64,000 nucleotides of DNA from Pelomonas aquatica (GTDB lineage: Bacteria; Pseudomonadota; Gammaproteobacteria; Burkholderiales; Burkholderiaceae_C), in contig NZ_JAPPUW010000009.1 of assembly GCF_026712205.1 (NCBI RefSeq), positions 124,001 through 188,000 of the forward strand, in the 5' to 3' direction. Of the stretch, positions 36,265 to 45,581 are shown piece by piece. A program made the translations under genes and the position numbers. Below the pieces are notes generated by a model that saw only the letters and a list, made by a program, of their open reading frames with translations, was not told where the DNA came from and did no database searches. Position 1 is the stretch's first letter, and each line of letters starts with the position of its first letter.

Positions 36265-37233
36265 ATGACCTCCCCCCAAGACAAACGCCGCGCGCTGACG
36301 CCGGAAGCGCTGGCCATGATGGACACCATCGCCCGCACCGGCAGCTTTGCCGCCGCCGCGCGCGAGATGGGCCGCGTGCCGTCGGCGCTGACCTATTCCG
36401 TGCGCCAGCTGGAAGACACGCTGGACGTGCTGCTGTTCGACCGCAGCTCGCGCCAGGCCGTGCTGACCTCGGCCGGCCAGGAGCTGCTCGTCGAGGGCCG
36501 GCGCCTGCTGCAGGAGCTGGATGCCGTGGCCAACCGCGTGCGCCGCATCGCCACCGGCTGGGAAAGCGAGCTGACGCTGGCCGTGGACGACGCGCTGGCC
36601 CGCCGCGCCGTGTTCGACCTGATGGAGGCCTTCTACGCCGAGCGCCTCGAAGGCGGCGGCCCGCCCCCCACGCGGCTCAAGCTGCGCGTGGAGGTGCTGG
36701 CCGGCACCTGGGAGGCCCTGCTCAGCGGCCAGGCCGACATCGCCATCGGCGTGCCGACGCGCACGCCCAGCCCGGCCATCCAGACCGCGGCGCTGGGGCC
36801 GCTGGAGTTCGCCTTCTGCGTGGCGCCCCACCACCCGCTGGCCGAGGCTCCCGAGCCGCTGACGGCCGCGCAGATCGCGGAGCACCGCATCATCACCGTG
36901 GCCGACAGCGCCCGCCAGCTGCAGCCCATGACCATCGGCGTGCTGCCAGGGCAGGACGTGCTGACGCTGCCGTCGCTGGCCACCAAGGTCGAGGGCCTGC
37001 TGCGCGGTCTGGGCTGCGGCTCCGTGCCGGCGCCCATGGTGAGCCGGCACATCGAGGCCGGCCGCCTCGTGCGCAAGTCCACCTACGAAGGCCTGCGCGC
37101 CGGCACGATGCACTACGCCTGGCGCGACAACGGCCAGGCGCCCGGCAAGGCCCTGGCCTGGTGGCTGGCGCGGCTGCGCAACGGCACGACCTGCAAGGCG
37201 CTGCTGGAGCAGCATGAAGGGCTGCTACTGTGA
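36265..37233 (+). CDS. LysR-family regulator next to pirin
   Basis: 322 residues. The helix-turn-helix is at about 12-70 ([36 protein letters not shown]), followed by a linker helix and a substrate-binding domain (about 95-305). The recognition segment with PSALTYSV is like the YhaJ/DhcR-type regulators that control yhaK-type pirin genes in enterics, in keeping with its divergent position. The stop overlaps the GTG of gluQ as GTGA. The inducer is unknown. Confidence 0.88.
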   Translation: MTSPQDKRRALTPEALAMMDTIARTGSFAAAAREMGRVPSALTYSVRQLEDTLDVLLFDRSSRQAVLTSAGQELLVEGRRLLQELDAVANRVRRIATGWESELTLAVDDALARRAVFDLMEAFYAERLEGGGPPPTRLKLRVEVLAGTWEALLSGQADIAIGVPTRTPSPAIQTAALGPLEFAFCVAPHHPLAEAPEPLTAAQIAEHRIITVADSARQLQPMTIGVLPGQDVLTLPSLATKVEGLLRGLGCGSVPAPMVSRHIEAGRLVRKSTYEGLRAGTMHYAWRDNGQAPGKALAWWLARLRNGTTCKALLEQHEGLLL

Positions 37234-38105
37234 CGTATCGAGGAAGGTTTGCGCCGTCTCCCACTGGCCCGCTGCATGCCGGCTCGCTGGTGGCCGCGCT
37301 CGCCAGCTGGCTGGACGCCCGCGCGCATGGCGGGCAATGGCTGGTGCGCATCGAGGATGTCGACGGCCCGCGCTGTCCGCCGGGCATGGACGCGCTCATC
37401 CTCGGCCAGCTCGAGCGCTTAAGCCTGCGCCCCGACGAGGCGCCGGTCTGGCAGTCGCGCCGTGGCGAGTTCTACCAGGCCGCGCTGGACCGCCTGATCG
37501 CCGGCGGCCAGGCCTATGGCTGCGCCTGCACGCGGGCCGAGATCGCGGCCGCCGCCGGCCCACGCGCAAAGCATGGCGAGCTGGTCTACCCCGGCACCTG
37601 CCGCGAGGGCACCCGCGGCCGCCCGGTGCGCGCCTGGCGCCTGCGCGTCCAGGGCCGCATCGGCTGGCAGGACCGCCGCCTGAGCGCGCAGTCGCAGGAT
37701 CTCGAAGCCGAGGTCGGCGACTTCGTGCTGAAGCGCGCCGACGGGCTGTGGGCCTACCAGCTCGCCGTCGTCGTGGACGATGCCGAACAAGGCATCACCG
37801 ACGTGGTCCGCGGCGAGGACCTCGCCGAAAACACGCCGCGCCAGATCGCGCTGCAACGGGCACTCGGCCTGCCCACGCCGCGCTATCTGCACACGCCGCT
37901 GGTGATGGCAGCGGACGGGCACAAGCTGTCCAAGCAGAACGGGGCAGCGGCGCTGGACCTGGGCGATCCGGTGGCGAGGCTGCGGGAGGCGGCCGTGCGG
38001 CTGGGCTTGCACTTGCACACCTCTGATCCCCTCGCGGAGACGGTGGCGCAGTGGCAGGCGGCGACAATCCCGGCTTTCTCCAACAGCTCAAGGATTTCCC
38101 CATGA
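37230..38105 (+). CDS. gluQ: Glutamyl-Q tRNA(Asp) synthetase GluQ
   Basis: 291 residues, a truncated GluRS paralogue that glutamylates the queuosine of tRNA(Asp). Class I signatures are visible: [22 protein letters not shown] (HIGH-type) and HKLSKQ (KMSKS-type). Zinc ligands are present in [10 protein letters not shown] and YPGTC. There is no anticodon-binding domain, as expected. GTG at 37230 overlaps the LysR stop; the family start [13 protein letters not shown] fits. The stop overlaps the FKBP gene's ATG as ATGA. Confidence 0.93.
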   Translation: MTYRGRFAPSPTGPLHAGSLVAALASWLDARAHGGQWLVRIEDVDGPRCPPGMDALILGQLERLSLRPDEAPVWQSRRGEFYQAALDRLIAGGQAYGCACTRAEIAAAAGPRAKHGELVYPGTCREGTRGRPVRAWRLRVQGRIGWQDRRLSAQSQDLEAEVGDFVLKRADGLWAYQLAVVVDDAEQGITDVVRGEDLAENTPRQIALQRALGLPTPRYLHTPLVMAADGHKLSKQNGAAALDLGDPVARLREAAVRLGLHLHTSDPLAETVAQWQAATIPAFSNSSRISP

Positions 38106-38824
38106 ACACCACGCCCAGCGGCCTGCAGTTCGTAGACAGCGTCGTCGGCGACGGCAAGATCGCCCAGGCCGGCCACGACGTCACCGTGCACTACACGGGC
38201 TGGCTCTGGGTCGACGGCGCGAAGACGACCAAGTTCGACTCCAGCCTGGACCGCCGCGAGCCCTTCGAGTTCGAGCTCGGCGCCGGCATGGTCATCCGCG
38301 GCTGGGACGAGGGCGTGCAGGGCATGCAGATCGGCGGCAGGCGCACGCTGATCATCCCGGCCGGCCTAGGTTATGGCGCGCGCGGCGCCGGCGGCGTCAT
38401 CCCGCCGAACGCGACGCTGTGCTTCGAGGTCGAGCTGCTCGGCGTGGCCGGCGGCCCCGAGCCCGTCGAACTGGACCTGCAGACGACGGCCAGCGGCCTG
38501 CAGTACGAGGACCGCGTCGCCGGCGACGGCGCCGAAGCCGCCCAGGGCCAGCGCGTGTCGGTGCACTACACCGGCTGGCTCTACAAGGACGGCCTGCGCG
38601 GCAAGAAGTTCGACTCCAGCAAGGACCGCGGCCAGCCCTTCCGCTTCCGCCTGGGCGGCGGCGAGGTTATCGCCGGCTGGGACGAGGGCGTGCAGGGCAT
38701 GAAGGTCGGCGGCACGCGCATGCTGGTGCTGCCGCCCGAGCTGGGCTATGGCGCGCACGGTGCCGGCGGCGTGATCCCACCCAACGCGACGCTGCTGTTC
38801 GAAGTGGACCTGCTGGCCGTCTGA
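38102..38824 (+). CDS. Tandem FKBP-type peptidyl-prolyl isomerase (two FKBP domains)
   Basis: 240 residues made of two full FKBP domains (about 1-115 and 122-240). Each has [64 protein letters not shown] and [17 protein letters not shown], so both active sites look intact. The two halves are alike and separated by a six-residue linker. No signal peptide; a cytoplasmic folding role is expected. Single-domain FKBPs of about 115 residues are usual; a duplicate is less common. ATGA overlap with gluQ. Confidence 0.92.
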   Translation: MNTTPSGLQFVDSVVGDGKIAQAGHDVTVHYTGWLWVDGAKTTKFDSSLDRREPFEFELGAGMVIRGWDEGVQGMQIGGRRTLIIPAGLGYGARGAGGVIPPNATLCFEVELLGVAGGPEPVELDLQTTASGLQYEDRVAGDGAEAAQGQRVSVHYTGWLYKDGLRGKKFDSSKDRGQPFRFRLGGGEVIAGWDEGVQGMKVGGTRMLVLPPELGYGAHGAGGVIPPNATLLFEVDLLAV

Positions 38825-38886
38825 CAAGGCACTGTCACGCGGCACTGGTTTGATAGGGACTCCGTAACGAATCCCAAACCCCCGCC

Positions 38887-39303
38887 ATGTCCGTCGACCA
38901 ACGCCGCTTCCCCCGCGTCGAGTTCTTCCTGGTGCCCACCGAGCACGAGCAGTTGCCGGTCTGGGTCATCAAGCCGCAGGGGTTGGCGGACGCGCGTGGC
39001 GGGGTCGTCGTCAACCTCAGCGAGGCCGGCCTGCAGATCCTCGCGGCGGCCGAGCCCGGGCTGGACGCCCAGCACTACGAGCTGCGCCTGCTGCTCGGCG
39101 AGGACGACGGCGTGCCGCTGTTCAGCGCGGCCGTGCGCCGCGTCTGGAGCCGGCCGCTGAGCCAGCTGGTGCAGCTCGGCGGCTTCGAGTTCGAGTCGTC
39201 CAACTCCGAGGCCGAGGAGTTCCTGCGCACGCAGACGGCGCAGATCACCGCGCGCAAATGGGTGCGCTGCGTGCTGGTGGAGAGGATGACCGCGCTGGCC
39301 TGA
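38887..39303 (+). CDS. PilZ-domain protein, probable c-di-GMP effector
   Basis: 138 residues. The two c-di-GMP binding elements of PilZ are in place: RRFPR (residues 6-10; RxxxR type) and NLSEAGLQI (D/NxSxxG type) near residue 43. The rest is the beta-barrel with VRRVWSRPLSQLVQLGGFEFE and a C-terminal helix. It is a stand-alone module, so it probably acts on partner proteins in motility or envelope processes. No neighbour reveals the target. A 62-bp gap separates it from the FKBP gene. Confidence 0.85.
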   Translation: MSVDQRRFPRVEFFLVPTEHEQLPVWVIKPQGLADARGGVVVNLSEAGLQILAAAEPGLDAQHYELRLLLGEDDGVPLFSAAVRRVWSRPLSQLVQLGGFEFESSNSEAEEFLRTQTAQITARKWVRCVLVERMTALA

Positions 39304-39442
39304 GAGTTCGCGCGCGCCATCCACAAGCTTGCTGACGAACGGCACGCTCAGGCCGAACTAGGTGTTTGCACGGCAGCCAAGGGCGACAACACTGCCCGTC
39401 AGCCCCGGCAAACGGGTGTCCCGCCTTCCTCGGAGAATCACC

Positions 39443-40354
39443 ATGGACCTTCGCCCCCATCTCGCCAGCAGCCTGCTCACCGCCACGGCGCTCGCCGCAC
39501 CGGCCCCGTCCTTCGCCTGGGGCGACGAGGGCCACGAGATCGTCGGCACCCTCGCCTACCAGCGCCTGACGCCCAAGGCCAAGAAGGCGGTCGACGCGCT
39601 GCTGGCCCAGGACAAGGATGCCCTGACCCAGCCCGACTTCGTCAGCCGCGCAACCTGGGCCGACAAATACCGCGACTCCGACCGCAACACCACCCAGGTG
39701 CGCTACAGGGCCACCCACCAGTGGCATTTCGTGGACATCGAGATCGATGGCGGCACGCTGGACCAGGCCTGCTTCGGCCGCCCGCCGCTACCCGCGGGCA
39801 CGCCGGCCAGCCAGGGCCCGGCCGATGCCTGCGTCGTCGACAAGCTGGAGCAGTTCAGGCAGGAACTCGCCGACCCCGCGACACCCACCGCCGAGAAGAC
39901 GCTGGCGCTGAAGTTCATCATGCATTTCGTCGGCGACGTGCACCAGCCGCTGCACGCCTCCGACCATCACGACAAGGGCGGCAACGCCGTCGCCGTCGAG
40001 GTCGCGCCGTCCACCCGGCAGGGCAATCTGCACGCCTACTGGGACACGCAGCTGGTCCAGAAGCTCGGCACCTCGGTGCCCACGGCGGCGGCGGCGGTCG
40101 CCAAGCTCATCACGGCGCAGAACGTCGCGCTCTGGTCGGCCGGGTCGATCGAGGACTGGGCCGGCGAATCCAACGCCAAGGCCAAGGCCATCGCCTACAA
40201 CTTCAGCGGCGAGAAGACCTTCGTCGACGACCATGGCGGCGTCGGTGAAGTGCTGGACGCCCAGTACGCCGCCCGCGCCCTGCCCGTCGCCAAGGAAGCC
40301 CTCGCCAAGGCCGGCGTGCGGCTGGCGAACCTGCTGAACGAGGCGTTCAAGTAG
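39443..40354 (+). CDS. Secreted S1/P1-type nuclease
   Basis: 303 residues with signal peptide; predicted cleavage in PSFA-WGDEGH would expose Trp1, whose backbone ligates zinc in S1/P1 nucleases. The other zinc ligands are visible in WGDEGHE, WADKYRD, HQWHFVDIE, HFVGDVHQPLHASDHHDKGGN and NLHAYWD. The enzyme should degrade single-stranded DNA or RNA and release 3' phosphate in the periplasm or outside. ATG 39443 with CGGAG upstream is chosen over 39362. Convergent with map, 14 bp apart. Confidence 0.93.
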   Translation: MDLRPHLASSLLTATALAAPAPSFAWGDEGHEIVGTLAYQRLTPKAKKAVDALLAQDKDALTQPDFVSRATWADKYRDSDRNTTQVRYRATHQWHFVDIEIDGGTLDQACFGRPPLPAGTPASQGPADACVVDKLEQFRQELADPATPTAEKTLALKFIMHFVGDVHQPLHASDHHDKGGNAVAVEVAPSTRQGNLHAYWDTQLVQKLGTSVPTAAAAVAKLITAQNVALWSAGSIEDWAGESNAKAKAIAYNFSGEKTFVDDHGGVGEVLDAQYAARALPVAKEALAKAGVRLANLLNEAFK

Positions 40355-40368
40355 GCCGCCGCCGCGGC

Positions 40369-41166
40369 TCAGTCGATGGCGGGGTAGTCGCCGAGGCCGT
40401 CGGGCCAGGGCGTCAGGATCTCGAAGCCATCCCGGGTCACCGTGACCATGTGCTCCCACTGCGCGGACAGCGAGCGGTCCTTCGTGACGACGGTCCAGCC
40501 ATCGTTCAGTTCGCGGATGGCGGCGCCGCCGGCGTTGATCATCGGCTCGATCGTGAAGATCATGCCCTGCTGCAGCTTCAGGCCCTCGCCGGGGCGCCCG
40601 AAGTGATTCACATGCGGCTCGTCGTGATAGACGTCGCCGATGCCGTGGCCGCCGTACTCCCGCACGACGCTGAAGCCGGCCGCGTGCGCGACCTTCTGGA
40701 TGGCGTGGCCCACGTCGCCCAGCGTCGCGCCCGGCCGCACCTGGCGGATGCCGGCGCGCAGCGCCTCGTAGGTCGTCGTCACGAGCCGGCGTGCCAGCAC
40801 ATTGGCCTCGCCGACGATGAACATGCGGCTGCTGTCGCCGAACCAGCCGCCCTTGGTCAGCGTCACGTCGACGTTGACGATGTCGCCCTTCTTCAGCGTC
40901 TTGTCCCGGCTCGGGATGCCATGGCAGACGACATGGTTGGGCGAGATGCAGGCCGTCTTCGGGTAGCCGTGGTAGCCGACGTTGGACGGGATGCACTTCA
41001 GCGTGTCGACGATGTAGTCGCGGCAGAGGTCGTCCAGTTCCTCCGTCGTCACGCCGGGCACGACATGCGGCTTGAGCATCGCCAGCACCTCGGCGATCAG
41101 GTGGCCGGCCTCGCGGGCCCTGGCGATCTCGTCGGGCGTGCGGATCTTGATGCTGCGGGTGTTCAT
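40369..41166 (-). CDS. map: Type I methionine aminopeptidase Map
   Basis: 265 residues. Removes N-terminal Met from new proteins. The five metal ligands are visible: Asp in VNVDVTL, Asp in GWFGDSS, His in GGHGIGDVYHDEP, Glu in FTIEPMI and Glu in QWEHMVTV. The length and motifs fit type Ia. Its ATG overlaps the thioesterase stop as ATGA, so translation of map may depend on the upstream gene. Through successive overlaps it lies in one chain with the Wadjet genes. map is normally essential; whether another copy exists cannot be seen. Confidence 0.95.
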   Translation of the reverse strand: MNTRSIKIRTPDEIARAREAGHLIAEVLAMLKPHVVPGVTTEELDDLCRDYIVDTLKCIPSNVGYHGYPKTACISPNHVVCHGIPSRDKTLKKGDIVNVDVTLTKGGWFGDSSRMFIVGEANVLARRLVTTTYEALRAGIRQVRPGATLGDVGHAIQKVAHAAGFSVVREYGGHGIGDVYHDEPHVNHFGRPGEGLKLQQGMIFTIEPMINAGGAAIRELNDGWTVVTKDRSLSAQWEHMVTVTRDGFEILTPWPDGLGDYPAID

Positions 41167-41612
41167 GGCGTATTTTCTCGGACGATGGCGGCCTCGTAGA
41201 CGGCCAGGAATTCGGGGGGCATGCGCCGCGGCTTGCCGCTGCTGATCTCGATGCAGATCAGCGTCCAGCGTCCACGCATCAGCGTGACGCCGTCGCCCGC
41301 GCGGCGCAGCTGGAAGCGCCGCTGCATCGTCAGCCGGCCGTCGCTGGCCGTCAGCCACGTGCCCAGCACCAGCGCCTCGCCCTCGAAGGACGGCAGCAGA
41401 TAGTCGTAATGCGCGTCGCGGATGGCCATCGCGCGGTCCAGGCTGCGGTAGTCGGCCAGGCCCAGGCCCAGCGCCTCGGAATGCGCCCAGCCGGCCTGCC
41501 CGCACCAGCGCACATAGACGGCGTTGTTGGTGTGGTCGAGGCCGTCGATGTCCTCGGCCGCGGGCGCCAGCGACAGCGTGAAGGGCGACGGATGGTCCCA
41601 GCCTTCGGTCAC
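41163..41612 (-). CDS. Hotdog-fold acyl-CoA thioesterase (4HBT, YbgC-like)
   Basis: 149 residues from a GTG start that overlaps the jetD stop (GTGA). The catalytic region DGLDHTNNAVYVRWCGQAGW is the D-x-x-NH-type motif of 4-hydroxybenzoyl-CoA thioesterase relatives, followed by AMAIRDAHYDYLLPSFEGEAL and RFQLRRAGDGVTLMRGRW, strands of the hotdog fold. It probably hydrolyses short- or medium-chain acyl-CoA; substrate not predictable. Its stop overlaps map. Placement between jetD and map makes it a link in the coupled six-gene chain. Confidence 0.87.
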   Translation of the reverse strand: MTEGWDHPSPFTLSLAPAAEDIDGLDHTNNAVYVRWCGQAGWAHSEALGLGLADYRSLDRAMAIRDAHYDYLLPSFEGEALVLGTWLTASDGRLTMQRRFQLRRAGDGVTLMRGRWTLICIEISSGKPRRMPPEFLAVYEAAIVRENTP

Positions 41613-42778
41613 AGCCAGCCCTCCTGCTCGGCCTTCACGCCGCGTTCGTTCAGTGCATCGCGCAGAGCGGCCAGTTCGGCGGGCAGTGCCGCCGTGGCCA
41701 GCCGGTCCAGCACGGCGCGGTCGTAGCGGCCCAGCGGCTGCAGGCCCCGGCGGTCCAGCCGCTCGGGCTCCATCGCCGTGGCGGCCCAAGGCAAGCCCGC
41801 GGCGACCCACGGCGCGGCCGCGGCCAACGCGATCTCGATGCCGGCCGGGTCGGCATCGGCGCTGATGGCCGCCGGCGCCGGCGCGAGTTGCAGCAGCCGC
41901 GTCATGCCCGCGCCCCAGCCGCGGGTCGGCCGGCCTGCGATCCAGACCAGCCCGACGCCTTGCTCGCAGCGCGCGGCCTGCTTCTCGAAGCTGGCGCGGT
42001 TCTCGATCAGCCACCAGCGCGTCGGCGGCGTGACGCGCTCCAGCGCAGCCAGCGACTCCACGGGCAGCGTGATGAAGGGCGCCACGCCCATGTCCACCCG
42101 CAGGCCGCCGGGCCAGTGCAGGCTGAGATGGCCTGCCAGCGTCAGCTCGGGCGCAAAGGCGCCTATGCCCAGTGCAGGCAGGTCGAAGTGGCGCTCCAGC
42201 CACTGCCACTCGCCCTCGCTGACGGCCTTGGTATGGCCCAGACGCAGCGCGAAATCGCGGCGCAGGCCCGCGCCGCCCTCGCCCACCCAGCCGCGCAGCG
42301 CCTCCAGCAGTGCAGCCCGCGCTTCGACGAGGCCAACGGCCATGCGCGACTCGGCCAGGCCCTGCGCGGCCTCTCCTGCCAACGCGTCGTCCATCAACGC
42401 CGCCAGCCGGTCCGCCAGCGCCTGGCGGCGGGCGTCGCGCTGGCTTTGCGTGGGCAGGCCCAGCGCGGCCTGCAAGGCTTCCAGCTCGACCCACAGCAGG
42501 CTGCTGCGCTGCCAGCGCCCGCGCTCGAAGCTCTCCTTCAGCGTGCAAAGGCCGGCGGCCAAGGCCTTGTCGGCCAGCCGGGCGGCCAGCTCGATGCGTG
42601 CGGCACCGGCCACCTCCAGCAGCGCCTGCCAGCGGCGCGTGTCGGCGCTGCCACGCAGCCAGTCGACCAGCAGCTCGCGCTCGTCCACGTCCAGCGCCGG
42701 CAGCGAGGCGGGCCAGACCGGCGCGCCCGCGGCCCGATGCCGACGCGTGCGGTCGGCGCTCAGCTCACGCGTATTCAC
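41609..42778 (-). CDS. jetD: Wadjet nuclease subunit JetD (DUF3322/DUF2220, TOPRIM)
   Basis: 389 residues from a GTG start inside the jetC 3' end (14-bp overlap). The N-terminal half is helical, DUF3322-like; the C-terminal half is the DUF2220 topoisomerase VI-like TOPRIM domain. Its catalytic acids are visible: Glu259 in WWLIENRASF and Asp308/Asp310 in ISADADPAGIEI, the E and DxD of TOPRIM. JetD cuts circular plasmid DNA after loop extrusion by JetABC (known for the family). All catalytic residues are kept, so it is likely active. MksG is the name used in the MksBEFG nomenclature. Confidence 0.9.
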   Translation of the reverse strand: MNTRELSADRTRRHRAAGAPVWPASLPALDVDERELLVDWLRGSADTRRWQALLEVAGAARIELAARLADKALAAGLCTLKESFERGRWQRSSLLWVELEALQAALGLPTQSQRDARRQALADRLAALMDDALAGEAAQGLAESRMAVGLVEARAALLEALRGWVGEGGAGLRRDFALRLGHTKAVSEGEWQWLERHFDLPALGIGAFAPELTLAGHLSLHWPGGLRVDMGVAPFITLPVESLAALERVTPPTRWWLIENRASFEKQAARCEQGVGLVWIAGRPTRGWGAGMTRLLQLAPAPAAISADADPAGIEIALAAAAPWVAAGLPWAATAMEPERLDRRGLQPLGRYDRAVLDRLATAALPAELAALRDALNERGVKAEQEGWL

Positions 42779-45581
42779 TGACTTCCGGCCTTCGCGCCAG
42801 CACGGCGATGGGCGGCGCCCAGCGTTCGCCGCGCGGCTTCTTGCTGGTCACCAGTGTGATCTCGCTGGGCTCGAAGACCTCGACGTTGTGCGTGATCGGC
42901 GTCGTCAGCATGTACTGCGCCCGCGTCGAACGCAGGAAGTGGCCGACGAGCTGGATGTTGCGCACGTCCAGGTGGGCGAAGGGCTCGTCGATGAAGACGA
43001 AGCCGCCGGGCGTCTCGTCGTCCTTCATCAGGCCGACGAGCAGGATCAGGCTCTTCAGCACCTGCTGGCCGCCCGAGGCCTCGCCGTCGTTCAGGCCCAC
43101 CTCGCCCTTGCCGTCGAAGTTGAACCTGACCTGCAGGCCGGCCTGGGCGAGCACGGTGTCGTCGTTGTCCAGATGGGGCAATTGCGCCTCGGCGACGACG
43201 CCGGCCAACTCTCCCAGTTCGGCGACGTTCTTCTTGTAGCGGCGCACGGTGGCCTTGAGCACGTCGATGTAGCGCTCGCGGGCATTGCTGGCGGCCGTGG
43301 CGGCCAGCGCATTGCTGGCGCGGCGGTCGCTGAGCTGGGCGTCCTGCTCGCGCACCTGCATCTCCATGCGGGTGTGGCGGTCGACGACGCTGGCGTCGGT
43401 TTCCCAGACGCCCTTCTCCAGCTCCTCGCCCACGTGATGGGCGCGGATCTCGGCCTGCTTGGCGTTCTCGAACTCGTTGCGCAGCGCGCTCAGCGCGATG
43501 GCCGTCACCCAGCGCGGCGGGAACTTCGCGCCGGCATCGCGCGAGGCCAGCGCCGCGGTGTGCAGCGTCCTGCGGCGGTCGCCGTGCTCGCGTGCGGTGC
43601 GGGCCTGGCGTTCCTCGCCGTCGGCCAGTTCCCGCTGCGCACGCTCGTAGTTCTGCTCGTGCACGCCGGAGGCCTTCAGCAGCCGGTCGTGCTCGGCCTC
43701 CACGGTCGTCATGCGCGTGCTGGCCTCGGCGCGCGCCTGCTTCAGCGCGGGCAGGCGCGCGCGGGCCTCGGCGAACTCGTCGGCGCGTTCGCCCAGCTCC
43801 ACGGCGGCCTTGTGGCCCTGGGCGGCGCGCTGGGCGTCCTTGAGCTGGCGGTCGACCTCGGCCTGGGCCTTGGCGACGCCGGTCAGCTCCTTGTCGATGC
43901 GGATCAGCTCGCCCTCCAGCGACGCGCGCCGCGACGCCACGGCGTTGGCACCGAACTGGTGGTCCGACGCCGGGATGGCCACGCTGCGGCCACCGCGGCC
44001 ATCGCGGTAGTAGGCGTCGGGCGTGATCCATTCGCCACCCGTGCCCGAGCCTTCCTCGGTGCTCGCCACGCAGCGGATGCCGTCGAGCTGGCGGGCCAGC
44101 CAGGTCGGCAGCGGCGCACCGACCTTCAGCGCGGCCAGCAGCGAGCCGGGCCGCGGCGGCGGCACCGGCGCCGCGTCGGAGACGACGTAGTGCCGGTACT
44201 TCTGCTTCGCGGCGATGCCGAAGGCGCGCGCCTCGTCGCTGCGCTGCCTCAGCACGATGACCCAGCGCGAGCCGCGCAGCACGCCCTCGGCCGCCGCGCG
44301 CCAGTGCTCGTCGGCGATGTCGATGCAGTCGGCCACGACATGATGGGCGATGCCGGCCTCGTCCAGCGCACGGCGCAGCGGCGCGACCTCGGGCGGCGGC
44401 GGCGGCAGGCGCCTGTCCTTGAGCTCGGCCAGCAGCCCCTGCACATGCAGCAGCTTGTCGTTCCAGCGCGTGTAGTCGCCGCGCAGCCGGTCCCGGTCGG
44501 CGGCCAGCGCCTGGGTGCGCGCGGCCAGCGCGGCGGCGTCGGCCTCGACGTCCGCCAGAGCGCGCAGCTCGTCCTCGCGCTTGACGGTCGCCTCGACGGG
44601 CTTCTCGGCGTCCCTCGCGGTGTCGAAGGCGGCGCGGGCCTCGCGCTTCTCGCCGTCCAGCGCGATCAGGCGGGCCTTGGTGGCCTCGTGCTCGGCGAAC
44701 AGCTGGTGCAGCCCGGCCCGCTTGGCCGACAGCGCCCGCGCATCGCCCGCCGCAAACAGGCGTGCCCGATGCAGGTCACGGCCCTCGCGGGCCAGCCGGT
44801 CACGGGTTTCGCTCCACTGCATGACGGGCAGCACCTCGGTGGCCAGGCGCTCGCGCTCGGCGATCTTCAGCTGCCACTGCCGATAGCTGTTGACGCGGTT
44901 GGCCAGTTCGCTCAACTGCGCCTGCGTGCGCGCCAGCTCGCCTTCGGCGGCCTGCACCTCCTTGGCCAGTTGCTGCTGGTGGGAGCGCGCCTGCTCGTAG
45001 CGGTCCAGCACCTCCTGGTCGCCGAACACCTCGAAGACCAGGCGCAGCAGTTCCTTGGCGCTCAGCTCGCACAGGCGGTCGGTCTGGCCCTGCTCCAGCG
45101 CCAGCACGCGGCCGATGGCGCGCGTGAGGCCCGCGGCCTCCAGGCGCTTGCGCCAGGCCTCGACGCCCAGCCACTCGCGCTCGCTCTTCTCGGCCAGCTG
45201 CTCGATCTCGACCGCGCCCTCGACGATCAGGTAGCGGCGCACCCAGTCGCCGCCCTGGCGCTCGATGCGGCAGGCCAGCGTGACCTGATCGGCATAGACC
45301 AGCGAGCTGGCGAAGGGCCGGCTGCTGTTCTGCCGGCTGCGCGGGCGGTTGTCCACCAGCGCGCGCAGCCAGGCCGTCTCGGCGTTGGCGTGGCGGGCAT
45401 AGGTGCGGAAGGTGCGCCCGCCCGAGCACTCCAGGCCCAGCAGCGTGCGCAGCGCATCCAGCAGCGTCGTCTTGCCCGAGCCGTTGGGCCCGGCGATGGT
45501 GATGATGTTGCCGTCCAGCGGCAGCGTGACGCGCTGGCAGTAGTCCCAGTGCAGCAGTTCAAGGGTTTGCAGGTGGAACAT
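42765..45581 (-). CDS. jetC: Wadjet SMC-like ATPase JetC (MksB/MukB family)
   Basis: 938 residues. Walker A GPNGSGKT is at 31-38; the C-terminal head has signature SGGQQVLKS near 836 and Walker B FVFIDEPFAHLD near 862, so both halves of the ABC head are intact. Long coiled coils (about 190-390 and 570-790; many AEGELARTQAQLSEL-like repeats) flank a hinge-like globular centre with HHVVADCIDIADEHW and WVIVLRQRSDEARAF. It is much shorter than E. coli MukB. As the motor of the complex it extrudes DNA loops. ATG overlaps the jetB stop by one base. Confidence 0.92.
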   Translation of the reverse strand: MFHLQTLELLHWDYCQRVTLPLDGNIITIAGPNGSGKTTLLDALRTLLGLECSGGRTFRTYARHANAETAWLRALVDNRPRSRQNSSRPFASSLVYADQVTLACRIERQGGDWVRRYLIVEGAVEIEQLAEKSEREWLGVEAWRKRLEAAGLTRAIGRVLALEQGQTDRLCELSAKELLRLVFEVFGDQEVLDRYEQARSHQQQLAKEVQAAEGELARTQAQLSELANRVNSYRQWQLKIAERERLATEVLPVMQWSETRDRLAREGRDLHRARLFAAGDARALSAKRAGLHQLFAEHEATKARLIALDGEKREARAAFDTARDAEKPVEATVKREDELRALADVEADAAALAARTQALAADRDRLRGDYTRWNDKLLHVQGLLAELKDRRLPPPPPEVAPLRRALDEAGIAHHVVADCIDIADEHWRAAAEGVLRGSRWVIVLRQRSDEARAFGIAAKQKYRHYVVSDAAPVPPPRPGSLLAALKVGAPLPTWLARQLDGIRCVASTEEGSGTGGEWITPDAYYRDGRGGRSVAIPASDHQFGANAVASRRASLEGELIRIDKELTGVAKAQAEVDRQLKDAQRAAQGHKAAVELGERADEFAEARARLPALKQARAEASTRMTTVEAEHDRLLKASGVHEQNYERAQRELADGEERQARTAREHGDRRRTLHTAALASRDAGAKFPPRWVTAIALSALRNEFENAKQAEIRAHHVGEELEKGVWETDASVVDRHTRMEMQVREQDAQLSDRRASNALAATAASNARERYIDVLKATVRRYKKNVAELGELAGVVAEAQLPHLDNDDTVLAQAGLQVRFNFDGKGEVGLNDGEASGGQQVLKSLILLVGLMKDDETPGGFVFIDEPFAHLDVRNIQLVGHFLRSTRAQYMLTTPITHNVEVFEPSEITLVTSKKPRGERWAPPIAVLARRPEVSEYA

